Assembly (NCBI GenBank): GCA_028288485.1
Contig: JAQBNO010000097.1
Location: forward strand, 30,276 to 94,275
Source: Segetibacter sp.
Lineage (GTDB): Bacteria > Bacteroidota > Bacteroidia > Chitinophagales > Chitinophagaceae
Direction of reading: 5' to 3'
DNA: 64,000 bases
Made by a program: the position numbers and the translations under genes. Of the stretch, positions 45,504-53,924 are shown piece by piece (the first letter of the stretch is position 1; each line of letters begins with the position of its first letter). A model generated the notes under the pieces. That model made no database searches. It had not been told where the DNA came from and worked only from the letters and a program-made list of their open reading frames with translations.

Positions 45504-47420
45504 TTATCCCTCTGTTACCAGGTCTGCTTTCTTTTCTCCCTGCATCAAGTCAACGCTACGATTTATAAAAGAAGTAAGTGCATTTCCTTTCAATAATCCC
45601 TGGCCTAACAAGGCCAGATCTGCGAGGTTGCGAACCTGCTTTTCCTGCATTTCAGTATCGTCTTCTTTTAGTAAATTCTGGTAGATTTTATGGTTGCCGT
45701 TTACTGTAAGCGTTACCTCGTCAGGCATTTTCGCGTACCAGCTTGCCATTCCGCCGCCCATTGCTCCCATGTCTTTCATGCGCCTCATAAACTCAGGCCT
45801 TGTAGCCACTACGGGAGGAGCATCAGGACTAAGGCCTTTTACCTCAATAGTTAAATGCAAATCTGAATTTTGTATTCCAAACAAACCCTTCAGTTTCTCT
45901 TCTTCCTCTTTGCTTAAGACGCTGGTCTGATCTTCATTTTTGTCAATTAAATTATCAACAATATCAGCATCAACACGGGTAAACTGTACATTCTCCCACT
46001 TCATTTCCATTTGGTTGATAAATGCTGCATCAACCAGCGTTTCCGCCTTAACAACTTTATAACCCTTGCCTTGCGCCGCCTGTATATAAGCATCCTGCTG
46101 AACAGGATCGGTAGTGTATACAATGACGATTTTCCCGTCCTTATTTTTTTGCAGGGTTTCAGCTTCCATTTTATACTCTTCAAGCGTATAAAATTTCTTT
46201 GCTCCTTCATTTGCCGCAGCATCTTCCATTATCAGGAATTTGTTTGCCTTCTCAAGAAACTTGTCATCAGTCATCATTCCATATTTCACAAACAAACCAA
46301 GGCTTTCCCATTTTTCTTCAAATGAGTTTCTTTCGTTTTTGAAGATCTCTTCCAGTTTATCCGCAACTTTCCTTGTAATGTGTGCATTGATTTTTTTCAC
46401 ATTTGGATCACCCTGTAGATAACTGCGGCTTACATTTAGTGGAATATCCGGACTGTCAATAACACCGTGCAACAACATCAAAAATTCAGGAACGATATCT
46501 TTTACCTCATCGGTAACAAACACCTGGTTGCTATACAGTTGTATCTTATCCTTCTGTATTTCGTAGCTCTGCTTGATCTTCGGAAAATACAGGATGCCGG
46601 TTAAGTTGAAAGGATAATCAACATTTAAGTGGATCCAGAATAAAGGAGTTTCACTGTAAGGATATAACTCTTTGTAAAAGTTTTCGTAATCTTCTTTGCT
46701 TAATTCAGAAGGTTTTTTTGTCCACGCAGGTGTAGTGTTATTGATCGGTTTTTTTTCTTCTGCTCCTTCTTTTTCTTTATCTTCTATATCTTCTGCTGTA
46801 GCGCCTTTATCAATAAAATAAATAGGAACCGGCAGGAAGCGACAGAACTTTGTAAGGATCGCTTTAATCCGGTCTGAGTCTAAAAACTCTTTACTTTCAT
46901 CGTTTATATGAAGTACTATTTTAGTTCCTCTGTCTGGTTTCTCTATAGAGTACAATTCAAACTCCGGACTTCCATCGCAACTCCAGTAAGTGGCAGGCTC
47001 ATCTCTAAAGCTTTTTGTGTAGACTTCTACTCGCTCACTCACCATAAAAGAACTATAGAAACCCAAACCGAATTTACCTATAATATTCTCTTCATTCTGG
47101 CCTTTATACTTTTTCAGAAATTCTTCAGCGCCGCTAAAAGCAACCTGGTTGAGGTATTTGTCCACTTCCTCTTGCGTCATACCAACGCCACGGTCGATAA
47201 TACTTATTGTTTTTTCTTTGGCATCAAGTTCTACCTCGATTCGCAGATCACCGAGGTCGCCTTTTGCTTCCCCTATCGATGAAAGAGTTTTTAATTTTTG
47301 TGTAGCATCTACAGCATTACTTACCAACTCGCGAACAAAAATTTCGTGATCGCTGTATAAAAACTTCTTAATGATTGGAAAAATATTTTCCGTTTGAACC
47401 CGGATACTTCCTTTAGCCAT
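45504..47420 (-). CDS. htpG: Molecular chaperone HtpG (Hsp90)
   Basis: ATP-dependent chaperone, 638 aa. The GHKL ATPase domain (about 1-215) shows VRELVSNAVDATQKL, IIDRGVGMTQEEV, GKFGLGFYSSFMV and the RGTKIVLHI motif. The middle domain (IPLNVSRSYLQGD; KYGMMTDDKF) and C-terminal dimerisation region follow. A charged linker (EDIEDKEKEGAEEKKP) near residue 215 is longer than in E. coli HtpG, as in many Bacteroidota. It is divergent from the rpsF operon. Confidence 0.97.
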   Translation of the reverse strand: MAKGSIRVQTENIFPIIKKFLYSDHEIFVRELVSNAVDATQKLKTLSSIGEAKGDLGDLRIEVELDAKEKTISIIDRGVGMTQEEVDKYLNQVAFSGAEEFLKKYKGQNEENIIGKFGLGFYSSFMVSERVEVYTKSFRDEPATYWSCDGSPEFELYSIEKPDRGTKIVLHINDESKEFLDSDRIKAILTKFCRFLPVPIYFIDKGATAEDIEDKEKEGAEEKKPINNTTPAWTKKPSELSKEDYENFYKELYPYSETPLFWIHLNVDYPFNLTGILYFPKIKQSYEIQKDKIQLYSNQVFVTDEVKDIVPEFLMLLHGVIDSPDIPLNVSRSYLQGDPNVKKINAHITRKVADKLEEIFKNERNSFEEKWESLGLFVKYGMMTDDKFLEKANKFLIMEDAAANEGAKKFYTLEEYKMEAETLQKNKDGKIVIVYTTDPVQQDAYIQAAQGKGYKVVKAETLVDAAFINQMEMKWENVQFTRVDADIVDNLIDKNEDQTSVLSKEEEEKLKGLFGIQNSDLHLTIEVKGLSPDAPPVVATRPEFMRRMKDMGAMGGGMASWYAKMPDEVTLTVNGNHKIYQNLLKEDDTEMQEKQVRNLADLALLGQGLLKGNALTSFINRSVDLMQGEKKADLVTEG

Positions 47421-47742
47421 AATATTTAGTTTTTTTGTGAGGTCAACTTTTATTTACAATTGTACATCCTTCCCGCGACAGTGGGCACTTGTACATTAAA
47501 AATCCAGTGAACAAGGCTTCACAAAGTAAGTGCCATTACAAATCCGTCTGCCAGTATGTCAACTTCTTTCACTCATACTCTCAATATTATCATCCCTTTC
47601 TATGTTGTTGCCGATAAAATAATACAATTTAACTAAAGCGTAACCATTCCTCTCCTACTTGGTTAAATTCTTTAATAGATTGTCAGTATAAACTGTTACC
47701 TTTGCAGCCCAAATTAATTTTTTAAATCAAAATCAGGGATTA
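47421..47742. other. 322-base divergent region between htpG and rpsF
   Basis: Contains the rpsF -7 box and the htpG leader. A short direct repeat TTGTACAT (near 47459 and 47489) lies on the htpG side. No CIRCE-like inverted repeat was recognised and no gene is present. Confidence 0.5.
47697..47704 (+). promoter_or_regulatory. -7 promoter element of the rpsF-rpsR-rplI operon
   Basis: TACCTTTG, an exact TAnnTTTG match, 38 bases before the rpsF ATG. The nearest TTG upstream (47680-47682) is at 14-base spacing, shorter than usual. Confidence 0.6.
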
Positions 47743-48099
47743 ATGAACAATTATGAATTGATGGTGATTTTTACCCCGGTGCTTTCTGAAGATGACTTTA
47801 AAGCAGCTCAGAAAAAATTTTTAGACTTGGTTACCGACAACGGTGGCGAAGTTGTTAGCACCAATCCATGGGGATTAAAATCACTTGCCTATCCCATCCA
47901 GAAGAAGACTACGGCCATCTACTGGGTAACGGAATTCAGAGGGCAATCCGACTTCAATGAGAAGCTGAAGATCCAGCTCCTGAGAGACGAACAAGTGCTT
48001 CGTTTCATGGTTACTAAACTCGATAAATATGCCGTCGAGTACAACTCAAGAAAGAGAAGTGGCATACCAACCGGAAACGAAAAAGCAGCGGAGGTTTAA
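47743..48099 (+). CDS. rpsF: 30S ribosomal protein S6
   Basis: Small-subunit protein binding S18 on the 30S platform. The 118-aa protein begins MNNYELMVIFTPVLSEDD and has GGEVVSTNPWGLKSLAYPIQKK and ITEFRGQ-like VTEFRGQ motifs of the S6 fold. First gene of the conserved rpsF-rpsR-rplI operon; rpsR follows after 3 bases. The ssb gene found between them in some bacteria is absent, as is usual in Bacteroidota. Confidence 0.97.
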   Translation: MNNYELMVIFTPVLSEDDFKAAQKKFLDLVTDNGGEVVSTNPWGLKSLAYPIQKKTTAIYWVTEFRGQSDFNEKLKIQLLRDEQVLRFMVTKLDKYAVEYNSRKRSGIPTGNEKAAEV

Positions 48100-48102
48100 T
48101 TC

Positions 48103-48369
48103 ATGGCAAAAGCAAATGAAATTAAGTACCTGACGGCCATTAAACAAGAAAAGCGTGCAAAGAAATTTAGCCGTTTCGAAAAATATGGCATCAAGTACAT
48201 CGATTACAAAGACGCCGAGTTCCTTAAAAAGTTTTTAAACGAACAAGGTAAATTGTTACCCCGCCGTCTTACTGGTAACTCACTAAAGTACCAGCGCAAG
48301 GTTTCTGCGGCAGTAAAGAAAGCCCGTCAAATGGCTTTATTACCTTATGTAACAGATCTTTTAAAGTAA
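48103..48369 (+). CDS. rpsR: 30S ribosomal protein S18
   Basis: An 88-aa platform protein that pairs with S6. The conserved core is visible as [44 protein letters not shown] (only partly quoted as a motif: LPRRLTG, then the basic helix). The second gene of the operon, between rpsF and rplI. The N-terminus carries the [19 protein letters not shown] segment typical of Bacteroidota S18. Confidence 0.97.
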   Translation: MAKANEIKYLTAIKQEKRAKKFSRFEKYGIKYIDYKDAEFLKKFLNEQGKLLPRRLTGNSLKYQRKVSAAVKKARQMALLPYVTDLLK

Positions 48370-48379
48370 GGAGGAAGTC

Positions 48380-48826
48380 ATGCAAGTAATATTAATACAA
48401 GACGTAGATAACCTGGGTGGTACCAACGAGTTGGTAAATGTGAAAAATGGATATGCCCGTAACTTTTTAATTCCTCAGAAAAAGGCCGTAGAAGCTAACT
48501 CTTCTAACCTTAAGCAGATGGAAGAAAAGCAAAAGCAGCTTGCCAAGAAAGAAGCGAAATTGCTCTCCGAGATCAACAGCGTAATCGCCGTTCTAAGAGA
48601 ATCTCCTTTAAAAATTGGTGCTAAAACTGGTACAAGCGGAAAGATCTTTGGTAGTGTAACTTCACTCCAGATTAGCCGTGCAATACGTGACCAAAAAGGT
48701 TTCGAGATTGACCGTAAGCGCATTCACATTACTGACGAAGTAAAAGAACTCGGTACTTATAAAGCTAATATTGATTTCGGTAACGGTAATACTACCGATG
48801 TTGAATTTGAAGTGATAGCTGAATAG
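48380..48826 (+). CDS. rplI: 50S ribosomal protein L9
   Basis: Large-subunit protein of 148 aa at the base of the L1 stalk. The N-terminal signature VDNLGGTNELVNVKNGYARNFL is complete, followed by the long connecting helix (KQMEEKQKQLAKKEAKLL) and a C-terminal domain with GKIFGSVTSLQISRAI. It ends the operon and is followed by a terminator. Confidence 0.97.
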   Translation: MQVILIQDVDNLGGTNELVNVKNGYARNFLIPQKKAVEANSSNLKQMEEKQKQLAKKEAKLLSEINSVIAVLRESPLKIGAKTGTSGKIFGSVTSLQISRAIRDQKGFEIDRKRIHITDEVKELGTYKANIDFGNGNTTDVEFEVIAE

Positions 48827-49298
48827 TTTTAAACGTTACAATAGTTTTAAGTCCGCCCCTTCAAAGGCGGACTTTTTTTATGTTATGTGCTACCGTTCTC
48901 CGATTGAAAATTGTTGCGACGCTCCGTTCAACTTTCAATTCTATTAACTCGCAACGAAAATATTTTTCGTTGGGTTACTAATATTTCAAGCAGGGTAAAA
49001 AACCACATATTGGTATTGTAGAGCTAAAAGCAAAAAAATATGAACAAAAAAAGGTACAAATGCTGTTATGAAGTTCAATAAAACAATATACGTGAACGGT
49101 TTCAAAAAATCTTCCGGGATTCCTTCATATTTTTTAAGAAAAATATGATTATTAAATAAAATGTCTATCTTCGTTTCGGCCTTAATGATCTTTACAGTTT
49201 CACAATAGTCTCTCTGGACGTTTAAGTAAATGTTTCTCTGGTATATTGTTCACTGTGTTCATTTAGGGTTTTTATTTTTTTTCTTTAATTTTTTACAA
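48827..49298 (+). other. 472-base intergenic region before the RRM gene
   Basis: Contains the rplI terminator, a partial repeat (TTGCGACGCTCCGTTCAA, 48914-48931, matching the reverse complement of the composite repeat end) and a T-rich leader to the RRM gene. No other gene. Confidence 0.55.
48849..48880 (+). terminator. Rho-independent terminator of the rpsF-rpsR-rplI operon
   Basis: Perfect 9-bp stem AAGTCCGCC / GGCGGACTT with an 8-base loop and a run of seven T. Confidence 0.93.
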
Positions 49299-49715
49299 AT
49301 GAACATTTACGTTGGAAATCTCAGTTGGACTATGACTGAGCAGGATTTAGCCGATTTATTCACTCCATTCGGTGAAGTAGTATCTTCAAAAATTGTTACC
49401 GACAAATTTAACGGTAACCGTAGCAAAGGATTTGGTTTCGTTGAAATGTCTGATGATGAAGCAGGTCGTACTGCAATCAGCCAGTTAAACGAAAGCGACA
49501 TCATGGGTCGTAAAATCGTTGTTAACGAATCACAACCACGTCCAAAAGACGGTTCTGGTGGTGGATTTAAAAAGAGAAGCTTCGGCGGCGAAAGCGGCGG
49601 TGGCGGTGGATTTAACCGTGGCGGAAGCGGCGGTGGTGGCGGTTTCAATCGCAATCGTGGTAGCGGCGGCGGAAGCGGCAGCGGCGGAAGCGGTGGTGGA
49701 TACAACCGTTATTAA
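49299..49715 (+). CDS. Glycine-rich RNA-binding protein (RRM)
   Basis: A 138-aa protein with one RRM (about 1-80): RNP2 IYVGNL at the N-terminus and RNP1 KGFGFVEM near residue 45. A low-complexity tail of Gly, Ser, Arg, Asn and Phe follows (repeats of SGGGGGFNR type), ending GGGYNRY. Start MNIYVGNLSW is chosen; the upstream in-frame extension is Phe-rich and not part of the family. Such proteins bind single-stranded RNA and are often cold-induced; that role is inference here. The T-rich 5' region could act in regulation. Confidence 0.92.
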   Translation: MNIYVGNLSWTMTEQDLADLFTPFGEVVSSKIVTDKFNGNRSKGFGFVEMSDDEAGRTAISQLNESDIMGRKIVVNESQPRPKDGSGGGFKKRSFGGESGGGGGFNRGGSGGGGGFNRNRGSGGGSGSGGSGGGYNRY

Positions 49716-49737
49716 TCCTGTAACACAAAAAACTGTA

Positions 49738-49765
49738 AAGTCTGGCAATTGCCGGACTTTTTTGT
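49738..49765 (+). terminator. Rho-independent terminator of the RRM gene
   Basis: Stem AAAGTCTGGCA / TGCCGGACTTT (one G-U pair) with a minimal loop, followed by T residues. Confidence 0.85.
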
Positions 49766-49956
49766 TTATACCCATTTTACTCCAAAACTTTCTGCTCGCT
49801 GTTCCACAACTGTGTTGGGAAGGCTGACTGTTATTCTTTAATCTTAAGATGGAATTATTGAAAACACAAAGCAGAACAGCAACAGGATATCAACCTACAA
49901 TTAGATTGAGTTCTTTATAACCGATTGTTGATTCTAAAAGATATGTGGATGAAGTG

Positions 49957-50044
49957 ATTGCGACCATTCGGCTTTGCTAAGGGTAAACTGCTACGCTCAT
50001 TTCAATTCATAAATAAAAAGTTGAACTGAGCGTAGCAACGATGA
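49957..50044 (+). repeat. 90-base composite repeat, copy 2
   Basis: Aligns with 44994-45083: ATTGCGACC-TTCGGCTT, AAACTGCTACGCT, then AAAAGTTGAACTGAGCGTAG and CAACGATGA. The 18 bases GTTGAACTGAGCGTAGCA are identical in both copies. Confidence 0.85.
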
Positions 50045-50164
50045 AGCCATGAAAAGATCGGCTGGTACCAGAAAAATCGTTACTGCTAAGGGAACTTTTC
50101 GTTTTAATTAAAACAAGGCTTGCATGCGATTTTGTATCGACACTTGCACTGGGAAAATGGCAAT

Positions 50165-51503
50165 TCAATTTGGCGTAGCTACAGAGTGAGGCATCAACTT
50201 GTTGATTACGTATTCGCCTATTTCTCTGCCTTGCACAGCTCCCGCATCTACTCCTGAGCGGTAATGTATACCTCCATAAACCCTGCTGATAGAGGCCTCC
50301 ATAGCAGCCTCGTTGAACGACGTAAAACTGCGCTTCATACCGATATAAGCAAGATCACTGGTGTCTTCAAAAGCAAAGTTGTCCCCAAACATTTTAGTGA
50401 GAACGGTTGCAGCCGAAGCAGAAATGCCGCTGTGCCCGCTGGTATGCTCGGGGAAGGGCGGGGTTTGTAAAAAAGGTTGCCAGTTTCTGTCTACCAACTC
50501 GTTAATGACTGTTATAGGCCTCACCTGCTGGCTTCGGTATTTCTCTTTCCAACAAGTAATAATGGCATCGAACATTGCCACAGAAGTAAGCACGTAAGCT
50601 TGTGCTGTTTCGACAGCATCTGCTTTTTTCATTTTGCACGCTATACCAGTGATTCCGATCCAATGGCCGACGGGCGTTATTTTCTTATTTCCATACATGA
50701 GGTGACCGGAGTGTTCAACAACAAAAGGGTTGTCATCCCAATACCTGGCAATCAATCTTTGCTGCTCTGAAAGATTTTTTCCGAGCGTATACACTTCATC
50801 CACGTTTTTATAAAACGCACTGTTTTTATCCATGCTGTAGGCATTTGGCAAGGGGCATTTAAACTGGGCTACAGAGTCAATTGCAAGGGGAAGGATCATG
50901 GCCCAATAAGGTTCAGCAGCGTCGAGATAATCGGGAGGCGTAGGTTGCCACTTACCATCCTGTCCGCTTCCTAAAAACTTGGGCATCCCACGCGTTTGCT
51001 TGTAACTGTCGATCGTTGTTCTTTCTAAAACTTTCTTGCCTACCGATTGTCCAAATTCAATAGACCGGTCGTAGACATCGGGCGCCAACAAAGATTTAAA
51101 CCCGGTGAAAACTTTTTGTTGGTAATTATCTAAAGTGTCGGCAGAGAAAGTTATTTTTTCAGCGACGGTAAAAAATGCTTTGGTAGCAGCTAACAGATAA
51201 TTATACTTTCTATTTTTTTCCGGAACAGGCATTTCGGTAGATCCATTCAGGTCTTTCGCAATAGATGAATAGTTGCCTTTCAAACCTTATAGCTTCATAC
51301 GCTGCAAGGGAGGAGTATGCATAAATTCTACTGGAAACAGGGGGTGAAAACATATCGTTAATAATAACTTCTGTCAACTGGTGCACATTATCATGCAGCA
51401 AATTTTGATCGGTTAAAATCTTCGGATCTGCCTTTTCAATTTTCGTTTGACAACTAAATACAGCTATTAAAATGGTCAAAAGGCCTAAAAATCTGGCTCT
51501 CAT
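50165..51503 (-). pseudogene. Vanadium-dependent haloperoxidase/PAP2-like lipoprotein, split by a frameshift
   Basis: Two overlapping frames together make one protein of about 446 aa. The N-terminal part (51503 to about 51281) has a lipoprotein signal (LTILIAVFSCQTK) and IINDMFSPPVSSRIYAYSSLAAYEAIRFE, the usual start of this family. The rest lies one base forward (TTG at 51283), reading GNYSSIAKDLNG and running to 50165 with FPEHTSGHSGISASAA and SRVYGGIHYRSGVDAG, the phosphate/vanadate-binding His and Arg motifs of the PAP2/haloperoxidase fold. Removing one A from the AAA run at 51278-51280 would join them. Either a disrupted gene, a sequencing error or recoding. Confidence 0.8.
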
Positions 51504-51540
51504 AAAACAAGAGTGGTAAATAACATACAAATAAAACACG

Positions 51541-52035
51541 TTAAACCTTTTTAAATCTTGCAAGCATTTCATTTACCGGCGTTTCACTTTTATACGAAAA
51601 AGCCAGTTTTCCTTTTTTATTATAAACGGCAGTAAATGGTGTTTTTTCAAGTCGGTAATAGTTCCTCAGAATATAAGTCATTCCCTCAGTACCTACTTTC
51701 ACATTTTTATATTTGGATGTCTGGTATTTTTTTTCAAATCCGATTAATTCCGGTACCGGTTTGAACGTTACCAACATAACCGTTGCATTGTCAAGTTGGT
51801 GTATCTTTTTGAATAATTCATCGATTAGCACAATACAATGATCGCAATCGGGGGCAAAATAGATAAGAACAAACGGCTTATTTTTTTCTATGTCGGCAGT
51901 AGAAAAATACTTACCATTAGTTAAAAGCATTTTAAACTGGGGAATAGTTGAACCAGGTTTTACATTGGCGGACTGACTGAAAGAATTGCCTATGCAAGCA
52001 ACAAATAATAAAATAGGTAATAGTATTTTCTTCAT
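51541..52035 (-). CDS. TlpA-like secreted redoxin
   Basis: A 164-aa thioredoxin-fold protein exported by a signal peptide (MKKILLPILLFVACIGNSFS). The active site is CDHC in VLIYFAPDCDHCIVL near residue 68, and the cis-Pro loop is KTPFTAVY near 133. The family includes TlpA/ResA-type periplasmic thiol-disulfide proteins and peroxiredoxin-like proteins. It lies 37 bases before the haloperoxidase-like gene and 151 bases after the cytochrome/VCBS gene on the same strand, so a redox service for those exported proteins is plausible. Confidence 0.85.
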   Translation of the reverse strand: MKKILLPILLFVACIGNSFSQSANVKPGSTIPQFKMLLTNGKYFSTADIEKNKPFVLIYFAPDCDHCIVLIDELFKKIHQLDNATVMLVTFKPVPELIGFEKKYQTSKYKNVKVGTEGMTYILRNYYRLEKTPFTAVYNKKGKLAFSYKSETPVNEMLARFKKV

Positions 52036-52186
52036 TAAAATTCGCTTTTGTATTTCTGGTTACATGTAGCAATAACTTGTCTACATTAAATTTTCATCAC
52101 ACAATATATTATAACCTATTGAAACGAAAATCTTAAAATGTTATTTAAAAAGCACTCACAAAATAATATTTAAAAAGACCAAGAGG

Positions 52187-53776
52187 CTACAATTTCTTTT
52201 TCCCAACGTTTTCCAGAATAATAAAGGGCGGCCCCTTCGTCCAATTAGACGATGATTTTATAATTGTTGGTGCAACTGAAAAATTACCTAAGACGAGGTC
52301 AATATCTCCATCTTTGTTTATGTCACCTGCATCCATTGTCAGCCATCTTCCTTGCTGGGTCTCGGGCAAACTAAAAGGGGTAAACTGCAGGTTGCCGGTA
52401 TTCTCGAGGTAGACAAAGCCCTCTTCGGGTTTTCTTGAATAATCGGCAAAAAATGAAATCGTTGCAATGTCTACATCACCGTCTTTATCAAAATCACGAG
52501 CAATAGCTTTATAACAGCCATTCACCGGGAAGAAGTATTGCTGTTTGAAGTTGTATTTGCCATCATTAATAAAAATATATACACCATGGTAGGGCTTTAG
52601 AACAGGGGAATGATCAGAATTATCTCCGCAGGTGTAAACAACATCAGGATGGCCGTCTTTGTTCATGTCGGCAAATTCAAAATAAGACGAGCCATAAACC
52701 GGAGGAAAACGTAGCACCTCTTTCTGTTGGAAGCTGCCATTTCCCTTATTGGTAAAAAGAAAAATCCCTTCTTCTCCCTGGGTAAACAGTGCCCAGATAT
52801 CGGGAAATCCGTCTTTGTTATGATCGTCAATGTAGGCTTTAATAACGCCAGGATATGGGCGTAAAATATTCTTTTTGTATTGGTTATTTCCCAGGTTTTG
52901 CAGCCATGATAAAGAACCTGTAAGAAAACCAAATTCGCAAACCAGGTAATCTTTCTTACCGTCTTTGTTGAGATCTGAAGATGTTATTTGGACGGGTCGC
53001 TGTAGCATGTCGAATAATGGTAGTGTATCTAACGAGGTTTGGCCATTTCGAAAAGTAATCAACTGGCCCTTTCCTAACTTATTGTTAGTAGGGTTCATGA
53101 ATCCTATATTACAGGCAAGAGCTTCGTTTTTTCCAAAATCTATATCTACAACGGGGCCTTGAGAATTATGTATTGAATCTATAACATCGAGCTTTCCGTT
53201 AAAGAAATAGATATTTTGCTTAATTGCATCGCATGCAATTAATGCATTACCGGAATTATTTTCATTTATATGAACATAAGATGTGGATGGATTTTCGTAA
53301 TAAAAAGAAGGAGCTATTACATTAAATAATGAAACTTCTTTCTTAATTGATTGTCTGCTGTTTTTTTCAGGTAAAGTGTCTGGTGAAGTAGCAACGTAAT
53401 AATCAATGAGATTTTGCCACTCAATAAAAGTTAGTAATTGCTTTGAAGGATAATAGTTTGCAGCGAGATTTTTATCATTTTTAAAAGAGGGATATCGCTC
53501 AAATCCGTAGAAAAAAATGCCTAGCATAGGCGCCATGTTTGGAAGAACACCTTTTTCCCAACTTTTTGAATCTAACATTGAAGGATCGGGAAGTAAGTGA
53601 CAGGACTGACAATACTTTATTGCCAAGGCTTCACCTGCTTCTATGCTTGCAACAGAAACATCGGCGTGCGTTTTATTTCTATGATAATTCTTAGAGGAAA
53701 ACAAAAGGCAAAAACAACAAAAGACCGCTAAACACAGCAAAATCACTGCAATTCCGGAATTCTTTCTTATAAACAT
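52187..53776 (-). CDS. Cytochrome c-motif protein with VCBS/FG-GAP beta-propeller
   Basis: A 529-aa exported protein. An N-terminal hydrophobic segment (about 8-27) is followed by one haem c site, CQSCH at residues 56-60, with a Met-rich stretch after it (LPNMAPMLG) that could give the sixth ligand. The rest (about 160-525) holds FG-GAP/VCBS repeats with calcium-type loops such as DLNKDGKKDYLVC, DHNKDGFPDIWAL, DMNKDGHPDVVYT and DINKDGDIDLVLG, forming a beta-propeller. Likely periplasmic or surface-attached electron carrier or binding protein. It lies 148 bases after the large VCBS gene. Confidence 0.87.
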   Translation of the reverse strand: MFIRKNSGIAVILLCLAVFCCFCLLFSSKNYHRNKTHADVSVASIEAGEALAIKYCQSCHLLPDPSMLDSKSWEKGVLPNMAPMLGIFFYGFERYPSFKNDKNLAANYYPSKQLLTFIEWQNLIDYYVATSPDTLPEKNSRQSIKKEVSLFNVIAPSFYYENPSTSYVHINENNSGNALIACDAIKQNIYFFNGKLDVIDSIHNSQGPVVDIDFGKNEALACNIGFMNPTNNKLGKGQLITFRNGQTSLDTLPLFDMLQRPVQITSSDLNKDGKKDYLVCEFGFLTGSLSWLQNLGNNQYKKNILRPYPGVIKAYIDDHNKDGFPDIWALFTQGEEGIFLFTNKGNGSFQQKEVLRFPPVYGSSYFEFADMNKDGHPDVVYTCGDNSDHSPVLKPYHGVYIFINDGKYNFKQQYFFPVNGCYKAIARDFDKDGDVDIATISFFADYSRKPEEGFVYLENTGNLQFTPFSLPETQQGRWLTMDAGDINKDGDIDLVLGNFSVAPTIIKSSSNWTKGPPFIILENVGKKKL

Positions 53777-53846
53777 TTTTGGGAGGAAAATAATTGAGCT
53801 GATTAATTAAAATGAGGTGCATGTTGCATAGCGAACAAAAGGTATA

Positions 53847-53876
53847 AGAGTGCGACGCAACGATGAATCATAGTAG
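53847..53876 (+). repeat. Interspersed repeat, 30-base copy inside the SusCD locus
   Basis: AGAGTGCGACGCAACGATGA plus ATCATAGTAG; 29 of 30 positions agree with the minus-strand copy at 19898-19927. It lies between two same-strand genes of the locus. Confidence 0.88.
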
Positions 53877-53924
53877 TAATGATGCAGGGTTCAAAAAAAG
53901 TCTTATCTCGGTTTGTTACATTGA

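Larger units (their letters stand above)
49716..50164 (+). other. 449-base intergenic region after the RRM gene
   Basis: Contains the RRM terminator and the second composite repeat (49957-50044). No gene recognised between the convergent neighbours. Confidence 0.55.

Noticed and set aside
49307..49705. A 132-codon Pro/Leu-rich frame antisense to the RRM gene
   Set aside because: It is the mirror of the Gly-rich coding repeat; the RRM frame has clear RNP1 and RNP2 motifs.
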